Notes under the pieces: generated by a model
What the model was told of the DNA's origin: nothing
Databases searched by the model: none
What the model saw: the letters and a program-made list of their open reading frames with translations, nothing else
NCBI RefSeq assembly: GCF_003086295.3
Contig: NC_092046.1
Coordinates: 101,287,363-101,351,362, forward strand
Length of the DNA: 64,000 nucleotides
From: Arachis hypogaea
Taxonomy: Eukaryota > Streptophyta > Magnoliopsida > Fabales > Fabaceae
Direction: 5' to 3'
Translations under genes and position numbers: made by a program
Shown here: positions 45,917 through 58,428 of the stretch, in pieces
Numbering within the stretch: the stretch's first letter is position 1
Layout: every line of letters starts with the position of its first letter

Positions 45917-47368
45917 CTGAGGTAGTTTTCTTTTCATAGTTAGTTCAATAAAAAGGTTAAATGAGTGGTATGTATTGCAAGGAGCTAAGTTTGGTATTTC
46001 ACACCAAAACATATTAAGGGAGAATAAAGGATTCTAAGTTTGGTGTTCCACCAAAATCTTACTTAAAAGCAGATTCTCACTTTCTATATAAAGGGTTACT
46101 AGCTCCAAGCAATCTGACAAATCATTTAAGCATTGTTTGTTTCTAGTTTTCAGTTTTATTACCTTTAGCAAAGATGTAGGCTTTCACATATGGTTATGCA
46201 TAAGAAACATGGCAAGAGACTAAGTTTGGTGTTCACACACCAAAGTAAGTTCAACCGCCTACAAGAAAGTCTTGCACACTAACAAATCATCTAAGGGCTT
46301 GAGAAACAAGCAACTTCCATTAACACTGCAGAAATTCAATCACTCTTCTGGAGAACTACTCACAATTAGCTGAGATGAAAGAAGAAGAAGCCACCAAGAG
46401 GTTGTATTGTCACTCAACTCCATCAGTATTAAATTGCTCTAATTTGGAAGTGTGAATATGCCCATTTTAACAGAAACTGTTAGTGTAGTATGCATCAATT
46501 ATGTTTTTGTTTTTAAGTAGGCTGGTTTTCATGTTGGCTTGTATGTTATTTCCACTTGACAAAAAGCATGTGTTGTCCCCTGCATCTTTAAATTCAATAA
46601 AAGAACAGTTTGAATGTGAAGAATAATAGTCTCTGTTAGTTAGAAGTGGAATAAAAGTAAGTGGTGGTATGTGTGTGATTGTATAATAGCTCACTTTTAG
46701 TGAATAAAGAGCTAGGATATCTCCTTCTAAGTAAAGAGTGGCCTACTGTCTATGAATCTCAATTGAATTGAAATCCTTGGTTAGAAAGAAAAACAAAAAG
46801 AAGGAAAGAACAAAGAGAGCCAAAAAGTGGCAAAACAAAAGAAAAACAAAAAGAAACAAAGCTGGACACCAATAGCTTGAACCTTAAAGTATATGCCTGT
46901 GATGTCTTTGTACTAGGATCTGCTTGGATTAGTAAGCTCTTAGGAGTGCCTCAACACTTGGTGACTTGGGTTAACTAACCCGGGATCATCAGCTGAAAGT
47001 CCACTATCAAGAGCAACCTAACTACAAGACATTTAGTAGCCCAAAGAGGTGCTGGGCATCAATGTTTTAAGAAGGAATGTAAGCCAAGTGTCTATGGTGA
47101 ATAATGTGTCAAGTATAAAGAAAAGAAAATGAACTTGCTACACATGACACTCAAATAAAGCTTATGAACAAAGTAATAACCAAGGATAAAGGAATAATGA
47201 GAGGTCATAGCAGTATGTCACTTGAAGCTTGAAGGAGATTTTCTAGGCCTAGGAGTCAATAAGAAGTGAGTATTTGCATATCCACATAAAACCCCATGAA
47301 CTATCAATAATACTCTGCTAGCATGAACTTCTTCTTCCATTTCATTCTTTCTTCTTAATAATTCATTT
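45917..47368 (+). other. 3' non-coding region of C with repeated AAGTTTGGTGTT motif
   Basis: About 1.45 kb without a gene. Copies of TAAGTTTGGT(G/A)TT occur near 45979, 46036 and 46222 before the final copy at the PPT (47391). No env-like ORF. Confidence 0.7.
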
Positions 47369-47405
47369 CTTGCTTGGGGACAAGCAAGCTTTAAGTTTGG
47401 TGTTG
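47369..47405 (+). promoter_or_regulatory. Terminal hairpin plus PPT-like tract of C
   Basis: CTTGCTTG, loop GGGA, CAAGCAAG (47369-47388), then CTTTAAGTTTGGTGTTG abutting the 3' LTR. Confidence 0.8.
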
Positions 47406-49224
47406 TGATGACAAGTCATCCTAGCCTATTTTAGCTAGTATTTTTCTTTAGTTTTCATTAGAATTATGCACTTTCTTGAGCTACAAGCAAGCTAATTGAG
47501 TAGATTTTCATGTTTCCCTTGATTGAACCAACCATATATGAATTCATGCCATTTCATGAGGTTTTGTGTTATATTTGTTGCATATTATGAAAGAATGAAG
47601 ATCTCATGATTTTGAGCATAGCTTTGATGAGTTTGGTTGATTAATGATAGGTGAAGAAAGCTTGGAGAAAGGTTGAAGCAAAGAGGAATGGCTAGAAGTG
47701 AAGAATGGAATAAGTGAAAATTGAACCAGAGGCATGAAGTTAGCCCCAACGTTAGCCCCCTAACTTGGAGGCTAACGTTAGGCATAAAAGATCACTCCCT
47801 GGACTCCTCACGTTTGAGCCAACGTTAGCCCCCTAACTTGGAGGCTAACGTTGGCAAGAGAAACTTGAAACTCATCCCTGGGCCAGCCAACGTTTGCGCC
47901 AACGTTAGCCCCCTAACTTGGAGGCTAACGTTGGCACATGAGTTATAAAGGGGGAGAAGGCCAACGTTTGCGCCAACGTTAGCCCCCTAACTTGGAGGCT
48001 AACGTTGGCACATGAATCACAAAGGGAGGGGCACCAACGTTTGCGCCAACGTTAGCCCCCTAACTTGGAGGCTAACGTTGGCACCACTAGCACTAAGCAA
48101 GGCCAACGTTAGGGTCAAAGTTAGACCCCTAACGTTGGCACCAACGTCCAAACCAGGGAATCATGCTTGCTGCTATGAAAAGTTAGGGCCAAAGTTAGAC
48201 CCCTAACTTTGACCCTAACGTTGGGACCAACTATGGCTAACTTCAAAACCGGTTCAATTGGTTCACTTCGGTTCTTCTTCAAACTTCAAGAGCAATCAAC
48301 CAAGGCCTCTTTCAACCCAATTCCACCAAGAACAAAGGCCCAACTCAAGGCTTGAAGATCATTTTGGAAAGTGTATAAATAGGATAGAATTCAAGTTATT
48401 CGGGGAGCTTTCCTTTTGGAATTTTCATAATAGTTTTCGGAGAGCTTTTGAACTTGAGTGAACTTTAATTTCTTTGCTTTCATTGCTTTCATTTTCCATT
48501 TACTTTTGTCTTGGATCTTGGATTGGAGAATTGAAGAAATTCTATTTCAATCTCAATCTTGGATCTCTCTGTTTATTTACTGCTTAAATTGAATTCCATT
48601 TTCGGTTCATTGTTCTTCATCTCTTTTCTTTGCAATTTACAATTTCCTTGCTATTGTTCTTGTTGGATCTAGGAAGGCATTGAGATCTAGACTTGGTTTT
48701 CTAGTCTCTGGGTCCTGAGATCTAAATTTCTCATTTTAATTCCCTGTTTATTGCTTTTTCTGTTCATTTACTTTACTGCTTCAAGATCCGGTTCAATCCC
48801 AATTCCCTTTCCTTCTTCTGTTTGATGCAATTTAATTTTTCCTTGTTTAAATTCTGCAAATCCATTCCCCAATTCCCTTTACATTTCAAGCAATTTATAT
48901 TCCTCGCACTTTAAGATTCCTTAATCTACATTTCTTGCACTTTAAGTTTCTGCCATTTAATTTCTTGTTCTTTAAGTTTCAGCAATTTATTTCTTGTTCT
49001 CTTTACTTCAATGCAATTTACATTCTGCAAGTCACAAAATCACCCAACCAAATCTTGATTCGCTTGACTAAATCAACCACTAAACTAAAATTGCTCAATC
49101 CTTCAATCCCTGTGGGATCGACCTCACTCCCGTGAGTTTTTATTACTTGATACGACCCGGTACACTTGCCGGTTGGATTGTGATGTTTAGTGAGAGATTC
49201 GTTTCTCACCAAAATATCTCATCA
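47406..49224 (+). repeat. 3' LTR of element C
   Basis: 1819 bp, near-identical to 38340-40157, with the hairpin array at about 47746-48227 and TATAAATA at 48374. Confidence 0.96.
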
Positions 49225-52200
49225 ATGGCTTAGGTGATAGACTCCGTATGGTTCAGCCTTCTCTACTCTGTATGTACCTTCCCATTTTGATCTCAACTTA
49301 TCGGGCATGAGCCTCAGTCGAGATTTGTAAAGGAGAACAAAATCTCCAGGTTGGAACTCTCTCTTCTTGATGTTTTGATCATGCACAGCTTTCGTCTTTT
49401 CCTTGTAAATTCTGGAATTCTCATAAGCTTCTAGGCGAAGGTTCTCCAATTCCTGCAGTTACAATTTCCTTTCAGCTCCGACATTCTCAATTCCCATGTT
49501 GCACTCCTTAACTGCCCAGAAGGCTCTGTGTTCGATTTCAACTGGGAGATGACAAGCTTTTCCATAAACTAAGCGAAAGGGACTCATCCCAATGGGTGTC
49601 TTGTATGCTGTTCTATATGCCCACAGTGCATCTTGTAGTCTGGTGCTCCAGTCTTTTCTATGAGGCTTTACTATCTTTTGCAAGATACGCTTAATTTCTC
49701 TATTTGACACCTCGGCTTGCCCATTAGTTTGGGGATGGTAAGCTGTTGCAACTTTATGGATTATCCCATGCTTCTTCATCAATCCTGTTAGTCTCCTGTT
49801 ACAAAAATGGGTGCCTTGATCGCTCACGATCGCTCGTGGTGATCCAAAGCGGCATATAATATGGTTTCTCACAAAGGAAACAACAGTGTTAGCATCATCA
49901 GTGCGGGTAGGAATTGCTTCCACCCATTTGGAAACATAATCCACAGCTAACAATATATAAAAATATGCACTAGAATTTGGAAATGGACCCATGAAGTCAA
50001 TGCCTCAAACATAAAAAATTTCACAGAAAAGCATATATTGTTGAGGCATCTCATCCCTCTTGGATATGTTACCAAATTTTTGGCATGGGTGACAAGATTT
50101 ACAAAACTCAGCAGCATCTCTAAAAAGAGTAGGCCACCAGAATCCGCAGTCTAAGATCTTTCTAGCTGTTCTTTGAGGGCCAAAGTGTCCTCCACTCTCA
50201 GATGAGTGACAGGCCTCTAAAATGGACTGGAATTCTGATTGAGGTACACAATGTCTAATTATCTGGTCAGTGCCACATCTCCATAAATATGGGTCATCCC
50301 ATATATAATATTTAGACTCGCTTTTCAGCTTGTCTCTTTGATGTTTAGAAAAATGTGGAGGAAATGTGCGGCTAACTAAATAATTAGCAACAGGTGCATA
50401 CCAAGGGACTACCTCAGATACTGCTTGCAGGTTGTCAAAAGGAAAATTATCATCTATAGGAGTAGAATCATCCTTAATATGTTCAAGGCGACTCAAGTGG
50501 TCTGCTACTAAATTTTGATTACCACTCCTATCCTTTATTTCTAAATCAAATTCTTGTAACAGCAGTATCCAACGTATAAGTCTTGGTTTGGATTCCTTTT
50601 TAGCTAATAGATACTTTAGAGCTGCATGGTCCGAATACACTACTACTCTAGTACCAAGTAAATAAGCCCGGAATTTATCCAGAGCAAAAACAATAGCAAG
50701 TAGCTCTTTCTCAGTAGTAGTATAATTGGACTGGGCAGTGTCTAAAGTCTTAGACGCATAGGCAATAACAAAAGGATCCTTACCTTCACGCTGGGCCAGC
50801 ACTGCTCCTACTGCATGGTTGGAAGCATCGCACATGATTTCAAACGGCTGGCTCCAGTCGGGTCCTCTCACAATTGGGGCTTGAGTTAGAGCAGTCTTCA
50901 GCTTATCAAATGCTTGTTTGCAATCCTCACTGAACTCGAACTCAATATCCTTTTGCAGTAATCTGGATAAGGGAAGTGCTACCTTACTAAAGTCCTTAAT
51001 AAATCTCCTGTAGAAACCTGCATGGCCAAGGAACGAACGGACTTCCCTCACAGAAGAGGGGTAAGGTAAACTAGAAATAACATTCACCTTTGCTGGGTCT
51101 ACAGAAATGCCATTATTAGATACCACATGTCCTAATACAATCCCTTGCTTTACCATAAAGTGGCATTTTTCGAAATTCAATACAAGGTTTGTATTAACAC
51201 ATCTATCTAATACTCTAGATAATCCATCTAAGCAAAGGTTAAAAGAATCACCATAAACGCTAAAATCGTCCATAAAAACTTCCATACAGTCCTCAATAAG
51301 ATCAGAGAAAAGACTCATCATGCACCTTTGGAAGGTGGCTGGTGCATTGCACAAGCCAAAGGGCATTCTCTTATAAGCATAAGTCCCAAAAGGACATGTA
51401 AAAGTAGTCTTTTCCTGATCCTCAGGAGCTATATGAATTTGGAAATAACCTGTGTAACCATCTAAAAAGCAATAATGTGACTTACCTGACAGGTGATCCA
51501 GCATTTGATCAATGAATAGAAGTGGGTAGTGATCCTTACGGGTAGCTTGGTTGAGACGCCTGTAATCAATGCAGACTCTCCAAGCATTCTGAACTCTAGT
51601 TGCTATGAGCTCTCCATGCTCATTCTTCACTATAGTGACTCCGGACTTCTTGGGCACCACTTGTACTGGGTTTATCCATTCACTATCTGAAATGGGATAT
51701 ATGATACCGGCCTCCAATAGTCTGGTCACCTCCTTTTTGACAACTTCCAAGATGGTGGGATTCAATCTTCGTTGGGGTTGACGGACAGGTCTTGCTCCCT
51801 CTTCCAAAAATATTCTGTGCTTGCATACTTGAGGGTTAATTCCCACTATGTCTGCCAAACTCCACCCAATTGTCTTCTTATACTTCCTTAGCACATCAAG
51901 TAACTGCTCTTCTTGTTGAGAAGTCAGTTCTCTTGCAATAATAACCGGAAGCTTCTGCTCATCCTCAAGATAAGCATATTTGAGATGTGGAGGGAGAGGT
52001 TTCAATTCTAACTTTTGATCATGGGCAGGCTCTGGATTATCTGGGGCTTGTGAAAATGGCGAAGTGTCCTCATTGTCAGTTAAGAGGGTCCCCACACTTG
52101 GACCTTGTCCAGTGTGCCTCTCTTCAAACTCATCTTTTTGAACTTCAGCCACACTTTCGTCTATGACATCACACTGGAAGATAGAACAATCTTCTGGGGG

Positions 52201-53322
52201 GTTGTCAATGACTCCATTCAGATTGAAGATTACTATGCGGCCATCTATTTCAAAGGAGTATGTTCCGGAAAAAGCATCCAATTTGAATTTTGATGTCTTC
52301 AGGAATGGTCTTCCAAGTATGATTGATGATGGCTTATCTGAATCATTATGGGGCATCTCCAAGATATAAAAATCAGTGGGAAATGTGAGCCCTTTAATAT
52401 TCACCAAAACATCTTCAGCAACTCCAGCCACTGTAATAATGCTTTTATCTGCTAACACAAACCTAGCTGCCGACCTTTTTAAGGGAGGGAGCCTCAAAAC
52501 ATCATATATGGACAAAGGCATTATACTGACACATGCTCCTAAATCACACATGCAATCATAAATTACTACACCACCAATAGTACAACTAACTATGCAAGGA
52601 CCTGGATCACTACATTTTTCAGGTAATCCTCCCATTAAAGCAGATATAGAACTACCTAAAGGAATAGTTTCTAATTCATTAATCTTGTCTTTATGGATAC
52701 ATAAGTCTTTTAGAAACTTTGCATATTTAGGTACCTGCTGAATAACATCAAAAAGGGGAACAGTTACCTCAACCTTTTTGAATATTTCTACCATTTTAGG
52801 ATCAGGTTCCAGCTGCTTCCTGGGCTTCCTTGCAAGTTGTGAAAATGGAATGGGAACAGTGGGTCCCGTGGTGCCTGCACCTTTTGGTGCTTCTTCGCGT
52901 GGTTGAGCTATCTCTTCTTCAGCTATGTCCTGTATATCCTCTTCCTCTTTAGCATCTTCGATTTTCACCACCTCTTCAGCTAAGGTGTATTCTGGTGAGC
53001 TTGGTTCTTCCTGATTCCTCTCCTGCAGTATGGTTCCGGACCTCAGGGTGATGGCATTAATGCCTCCCTTTGGATTGGGTAACGGTTGAGAGGGGATTCC
53101 AGTGGTGCTTGAAGGTTGGTTGCTGGAATTTTGTGTTGAACCAAGCTGTGTCATAAAAGCTTGCAGAGTAGAGGTGAGACCATTCAGACTGGCGTTAATA
53201 GTGTTCACGATGGTACTTTTCATGGCCAATTGTGTTTTCTCAAAAGCTTGTAATAAATCTTCATTAGAAGATACCGAAGAATGAGTAAATTGAGAGGTTT
53301 GCTGCTGATTGTTCGGTGGTCC
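49225..53322 (-). pseudogene. Pol of element D (protease-RT-RNase H-integrase), two stops and split by C
   Basis: One continuous minus-strand frame. Protease: CTIGGVVIYDCMCDLGA and [34 protein letters not shown], catalytic FMDD. RNase H: IMCDASNHAVGAVLA and [14 protein letters not shown]. Integrase: HHCC finger (HSSESGGHFG to CHPCQ), [34 protein letters not shown], and C-terminal LRSKWEGTYRV. In-frame stops: TGA at 50005-50007, replacing the Trp expected before GIDFMGPF, and TAA at 49459-49461 where Gln is likely. C interrupts the C-terminus at 49225; the end lies at 38209-38334. Length and domain order are otherwise normal. Confidence 0.93.
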
Positions 53323-54592
53323 TTAGTTTTGCCTCAGGTGAGGTGCTCGGTAAGGTTGATTTTGCTGCCTGTTGTTGTTATTATTCCACCTCTGATTTCC
53401 CTGATTATCTCTGCCTCCTCTGTTATTGTTGTCCCTCCAATTCTGGTTTGAATTGTCCTACCATCCATGGTTATTATTTCCAGTTTGATTGTACCCTTGG
53501 TTGGGACGGTCATAAAAGTTGTGAGTGGATGCCACCATGTTGTCTTCATGTTGGAGCTGCGGGCATTCATCAGTGTAATGGCTGTAATCAGCACAAATTC
53601 CGCAAATTCTTTGTGGGACTAGTTGTTGGTTTTGCTGTGGTTGGGTTTGCTGAGCTTGTTGATTCAACTGCATTTGCTTCAGCAGGTTGGTCATCTCACA
53701 GATACTTTGAGTTAGAGCAGCAGTCTCTCTGCCAGTAGATACTTCTGCAACGGCTTTTGAACGGCCTTGCTTCTATCTGTGGTTCCGAGTAGATTCAGCT
53801 AAATCACTGATCAATTGCCAAGCTTCATCAGTGGTCTTGTACTTCTTCATAGACCCATTGCTGGCACTTTCCAATGTGGTCTTATCTTGGGGCCTCATAC
53901 CTTGTGTGATATAGCTGAGTAGCACGATCTTGTCAATCATGTGGTGGAGGCATGCTTCCAGAAGATTATTGAAGCGCTCCCAGTATTCAAAGAGAGTTTC
54001 ATTGTCATCCTGAACAATTGTAGAGATATCCTTCCTCAGTTTATCAGTAACTTCAGATGGGAAGAATTTCTCCAGAAACTCCTTTCTGAGTGTATCCCAG
54101 TTGGATACATTTACTATAGGTTGAGTGTAGTACCACTCTCTTGCTTTTCCCTCAAGAGAAAACGAAAAAGCTTTTAGCAGAATTGAAGTTTCATCAGTGC
54201 CATCACGCCTGACAGTAGAACAGGCTGCCTGGAAATCTCTCAAGTGCTTGACAGGCTCTTGAGCAGGTAGGCCATGAAACTTGGGCATCAAATTTAACAG
54301 TGCGGTCTTTATTTCAAAATCTGTAGCTACTGCTGGATGATGCGCTTGAAACGGTTGCATTGTAAAATCAGGAGCTCCTTCCTCCTGAATGGTAACTCTT
54401 CTAGCTGCCATGTTTTTTGCACGTAAAACAACCAAATCAGTAGAACGGGGGCTGGTTTCTTCCTCATATTCACTTTCAGATCCGCCCTCAGAGCGGGCTA
54501 ACCTACGCTGTTCTCGCCATATTCATGAAATTGTTCTTTCAATTTCAGGATCGAATATTAGCAAGTGCGGATCAGGAAGTGAACGTGTCATT
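53323..54592 (-). pseudogene. Gag of element D, multiple stops
   Basis: Starts MTRSLPDPHLLIFDPEIERT at 54592 but breaks near 54525. From there the frame continues into pol with in-frame TAG at 53773-53775, TAG at 53458-53460 and TAA at 53323-53325. Gag domain: FEIKTALLNLMPKFHGLPAQ, WDTLRKEFLEKFFPSE and ETLFEYWERFNNLLEACLHH. A single zinc knuckle CGICADYSHYTDEC (C-x2-C-x4-H-x4-C) is present, unlike the C and E gags. Asn/Arg/Gln-rich RNA-binding-like region follows. Confidence 0.88.
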
Positions 54593-54686
54593 TGACAGAA
54601 GAAACATGTAGCTCATAGTAGCAAAATTAAAAAAAAAATGCAAATAAATAAATTCTAATTAATAAAATTAGCACTCTATTGCAACT

Positions 54687-54703
54687 CCCCGGCAACGGCG
54701 CCA
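54687..54703 (-). other. Primer-binding site of D (tRNA-Asp)
   Basis: Plus-strand CCCCGGCAACGGCGCCA equals the tRNA-Asp 3' end exactly; five bases separate it from the LTR. Confidence 0.92.
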
Positions 54704-54708
54704 AAAAT

Positions 54709-56180
54709 TGATGGTTAGCAGAAGCTGGTGAATTAAAAATTTATTAAAATGGTTACGTTGCAAGTATAGTTTTTAACTCACCGAAAATCTACCTATCAAT
54801 TTAGAAATATGTCACAGAGAGTTTAAATTAAAATTACTGGGAGTTTTAAGTCCCAGGTCGTCTCCCAACGAGTTGCAGAAAAGTGTGCTGTTTTATTAAT
54901 CAGATGTTCCAAGAAGTTGAGCTAAGTAAATTGGAATTTAAATTGAGGGATTTTAAATAATATAAATAAAAGCCCTGACTGGGAGTTGATTGGTTGGAAT
55001 TTCTACTATTGATGGTGCGATTGTAAGATTAATTTATAATTAATGGTTATTCTGTTTGGTTATCCTTTACTAGGTAAGGGAAAGTCAAACAAGTTGGAAT
55101 GCCAGATCTGTTCACAAGTTGCAACCCACTTAGTTCAAAGGGATTGGCGTCGGTGACAGGATATCAATCCAACATTCAACCCAATTACAAATTTTCTTTC
55201 AATCCTTCCAACTCAAGAGTTCCTTTTAATCAACTCCCCATCAAGTAAGGAAACTACTCACGCATTGTAAATAAAGAATCCATAGCACATGAAAGGGAAT
55301 TAAAAGAAGACATGATTATTGGAATTGAATTGAATTAAAAAGAAATAATCCTTGCATTAAATAATCATAAAAGTATCTGAATGACAAAATTGAACATAAC
55401 AAAGAACATGGAAGAATAAAACCAAGTTAAGAGAACAAACTAGAATGATGAAGTCTTGATGAGGAAATAACTCTTCTCAATGTTCCAATGCCAAGATCAA
55501 TTCAAAATTAGAATCCTAAAAACCTGGAGAAAAAAACCTAAGAGAGTAAAACTAGATCTAAAAACTACTGAATGAATGTATGTGTTGTTTCTGCATATTC
55601 TCTGACTCTAATCTGCTGTTCCGGGCCGAAAACTGGGCCGAAATAAGGTCCAAAATCGCCCCCAGCGAATTCTGCAGATTATGCAGATCGCACATGTCAC
55701 GCGATCGCGTCGTCTATGCGATCGCGTCGCTTGCGCTTTTTCCTCTCCACGCGTTCGCTTCGTCCATGCTACCGCGTCGCTTGCGCTTTCCAATCCGCGC
55801 GGCCGCGCAACCCATGCGGCCGCGTCACTGCGATTTGAGCTCCTTCGCGCGGTCGCGTGAGCCATGCGACCGCATCACTTCTCGCTGGTTATCTCCTCAA
55901 ATTCTTGTGTTCCTTCCATTTTTTTGCTAGCTTCCTCTCCAATCTCCATCTCCTTCATGCCCTATAAAGCCTGAAACACTTGACACACAGATCACGACAT
56001 CGAATGGAATAAAGGAGAATTAAAATTAAATAATTAAAGTGTCTAGGAAGCAATTTTCAAACATGTACTGAATTTAGGAAGGAAATCTAAATGCATGCTA
56101 AATTGATGAATAAGTGGGTAAGGATCATGACAAAACCACACAATTAAACACAATATAAACTATAAAATAGTGGTTTATCA
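54709..56180 (-). repeat. 5' LTR of element D
   Basis: Pairs with 32529-33984; CG-rich palindrome cluster at about 55690-55880. Followed by duplication copy ATGGA at 56181. Confidence 0.95.
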
Positions 56181-56185
56181 ATGGA

Positions 56186-56768
56186 TCCACCTGCAGAATG
56201 GTCCAGTGACATCTTTGATAGCTCAGACAGACCATCATAGAATATATCCAGGATGGTCCATTCTAAAAGCATGTCAGAAGGACACTTTTTTGGTCAGTTC
56301 CTTGTATCTCTCCCAAGCTTCATAGAGGGATTCACCTTCTTTCTGTTTGAAGGTTTGAACATCCACTCTAAGCTTACTAAGCTTTTGAGGAGGAAAGAAC
56401 TTGGCTAGGAAAGTCGTGACTAGCTTATCCCAAGAGTTCAGGCTATCCTTAGGTTGAGAGTCCAACCATATTCTAGCTCTGTCTCTTACAGCAAACGGGA
56501 AAAGCATAAGCCTGTAGACCTCAGGATCAACCCAATTGGTCTTAACAGTATCACAGATCTACAAGAATTCAGTTAAGAACTGAAAAGGATCTTCGAATGG
56601 AAGTCCATGAAACTTGCAGTTCTGTTGCATCAGAGAAACTAATTGAGGTTTAAGCTCAAAATTGTTTGCTCTAATGGCAGGGATTGAGATGCTTCTTCCA
56701 TGTAAATTGGAATTTGGTTCAGTAAAGTCACCAAGCATCTTCCTTGCATTGTTATTATTTTCGGCCAT
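56186..56768 (-). pseudogene. N-terminal half of E gag (right of D)
   Basis: ATG at 56768 (MAENNNNARKMLGDFTEPNS), then RANNFELKPQLVSLMQQN, an in-frame TAG near 56559, then LMLFPFAVRDRARIWLDSQ, WDKLVTTFLAKFFPPQK and ESLYEAWERYKELTKK. A run of six A near 56285 carries a one-base shift, after which the frame leads towards the D junction. Closely similar in layout to C gag. Confidence 0.85.
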
Positions 56769-58405
56769 GTCTCCTTCTTTTTCGAAAATTTCTGTCAGAT
56801 TTTCTCCAGAGAGTTGTGCTTTAGCTTCCCTTAGCTTCCTCTTTAGAGTTCATTCAGGTTCAGGATCAACTTCAACAAGAATGTTCTTATCCTTGTTCCT
56901 GCTGATATGAAAAAGAAGAAAACAGAAAAGAAAATATGGAATCCTCTATGTCACAGTATAGAGATTCCTGTATGTGAGTATAAGAATAGAAGAAGAGAGG
57001 GTTCGAATTTTGAGATGAAGAGAAGTGTTAGTAAATAAATAAATAATTAGAAGGAGATGAGAGAGAGGGAATTTCGAAAATTAATTAAATTAAAAATAAA
57101 ATTTAAAGTTAAATTTTGAAAATTAAAATTGAAATCAAATTAAATTAAAAATTAAAACAATTAGTTAATAAAAAAGAAATTTGAAAAAGGGGAAGGGATT
57201 TTCAAAAATTAGAGAGAGAGAATTAGTTAGGTAGTTTTGAAAAAGATATGATTGAAACAAAAAGATAGGATTGATTAAAAAAAATTTGAAAATCAATTTT
57301 AAAAAGGTAAGAAGTTAGAAAGGAAGTTAGAAAAGATTTTGAAATTGATTTTGAAAAAGATGTGATTGAAACTTAATTTGAAAAAGATTTGAAAAAGAAA
57401 TTTAAAAAGATTTGATTTTGAAAATTAAAGTTGATTACTTGACTAACAAGAAACTAAAAAGATATGATTCTAGAGTTTAAAGATTGAACCTTTCTTACTA
57501 GGCAAGTAACAAACTTAATATTTTTTTTAATCAATCACATTAATTGTTAGTAAAGATTTGAAATTATGAAACAAAATAAGAAAAAGATTTTTGAGAATCA
57601 TTTTGGAATTTTCGAAAATTATGAAAGAAAAATGAAAAAGATTTGATTTTTGAAAAAGATTCGAAAAAGATAAGATTTTTAAATTGAAAATTTGATTTGA
57701 CTCATAAGAAACAACTAAATTTTAAAAAGTTTTGAAAAATTCAACTCAAATTTTCGAAAATTTATGAGTGAAAAAGGGAAAGATATTTTTTTGATTTTTG
57801 AATTTCAATAAAGAAAGAGAAAAACATCAAAAAGACTCAATGCATGAAAATTTTGGATCAAAACATGTGATGCATGCAAGAACACTATGAATGTCAAGAT
57901 GAACACCAAGAACACTTTGAATGTCAAGATGAACACCAAGAACTTACTTTTGAAAAATTTTCAAGAAAAGAAAACATGCAAGACACCAAACTTAAAAATT
58001 TTTATTCTTTAGACATTAACAAATTGAAAATGCATATGAAAAACAAGAAAAGATACAAAACAAGAAAATATGAAGATCAAACAAGAAGACTGGCCAAGAA
58101 CAACTTGAAGATCATGAAGAATGCAATGCATGAAATTTTCGAAAATAATTTTTAGAAAATTAAAAAGATGCAATTGACACCAAACTTAAAACTTGACTTT
58201 AGACTCAAGCAAGAAACTCAAAAAATATTTTTGATTTTATGATTTTGTAAATTTTTTTTGTATTTTTTGAAAATTAATTGGAAAAAACGAAAAAAGAAAT
58301 TTTTTTTGTATTTTTTGAAAATAAGAAATAAAAAGCTTAAAATTAAAATAAAATTACCTAATCTGAGCAACAAGATGAACCGTCAGTTGTCCAAACTCAA
58401 ACAAT
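56769..58405 (-). other. AT-rich leader of E between PBS and gag
   Basis: Low-complexity GAAAAAGATTTGAAAA-like DNA with no gene. A plus-strand ORF at 57874-58155 is Lys/Asn-rich and spans the tandem repeat; it runs antisense to E and I do not credit it. Confidence 0.65.
57878..57945. repeat. 30-bp tandem repeat, about 2.3 copies, in E leader
   Basis: Units 57878-57907 and 57908-57937 differ at one base, followed by a partial third copy. Each contains AATGTCAAGATGAACACC. Confidence 0.85.
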
Positions 58406-58422
58406 CCCTGGCAATGGCGCCA
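58406..58422 (-). other. Primer-binding site of E (tRNA-Asp type)
   Basis: Plus-strand CCCTGGCAATGGCGCCA, two changes from the tRNA-Asp 3' end, six bases from the LTR. Confidence 0.82.
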
Positions 58423-58428
58423 AAAACT

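Larger units (their letters stand above)
38340..49224 (+). mobile_element. Element C: young, nearly intact Athila-like gag-pol retrotransposon
   Basis: 10,885 bp. LTRs 38340-40157 (1818 bp) and 47406-49224 (1819 bp) differ at only about a dozen sites by eye. Perfect duplication ATGGC at 38335-38339 and 49225-49229. It has a perfect 17-nt tRNA-Asp PBS, an uninterrupted gag, an uninterrupted pol with protease, RT, RNase H and integrase, a post-pol hairpin, about 1.5 kb of non-coding 3' region, and a terminal hairpin with PPT-like tract. No env-like ORF. It is the innermost and youngest layer of the nest and could supply enzymes in trans to E-like elements, whose terminal signals it shares. Confidence 0.97.
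32529..56180 (-). mobile_element. Element D: Athila-like retrotransposon with gag-pol and env-like ORF, split by C
   Basis: LTRs 32529-33984 and 54709-56180. Perfect duplication ATGGA at 32524-32528 and 56181-56185, inside E gag. About 12.8 kb without C. In its sense: 5' LTR, perfect tRNA-Asp PBS, gag with CCHC knuckle, protease, RT, RNase H, integrase, post-ORF hairpin, CG-rich palindrome array, pyrimidine-rich tract, splice acceptor, intact env-like ORF, internal hairpin-PPT, 3' region, terminal hairpin-PPT, 3' LTR. Gag-pol is inactive: five in-frame stop codons, a 5' break and element C near the pol end. Confidence 0.96.

Noticed and set aside
57874..58155. Plus-strand Lys/Asn-rich ORF in E leader
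   Set aside because: Antisense to the element, low complexity and built on a tandem repeat; no supporting similarity.
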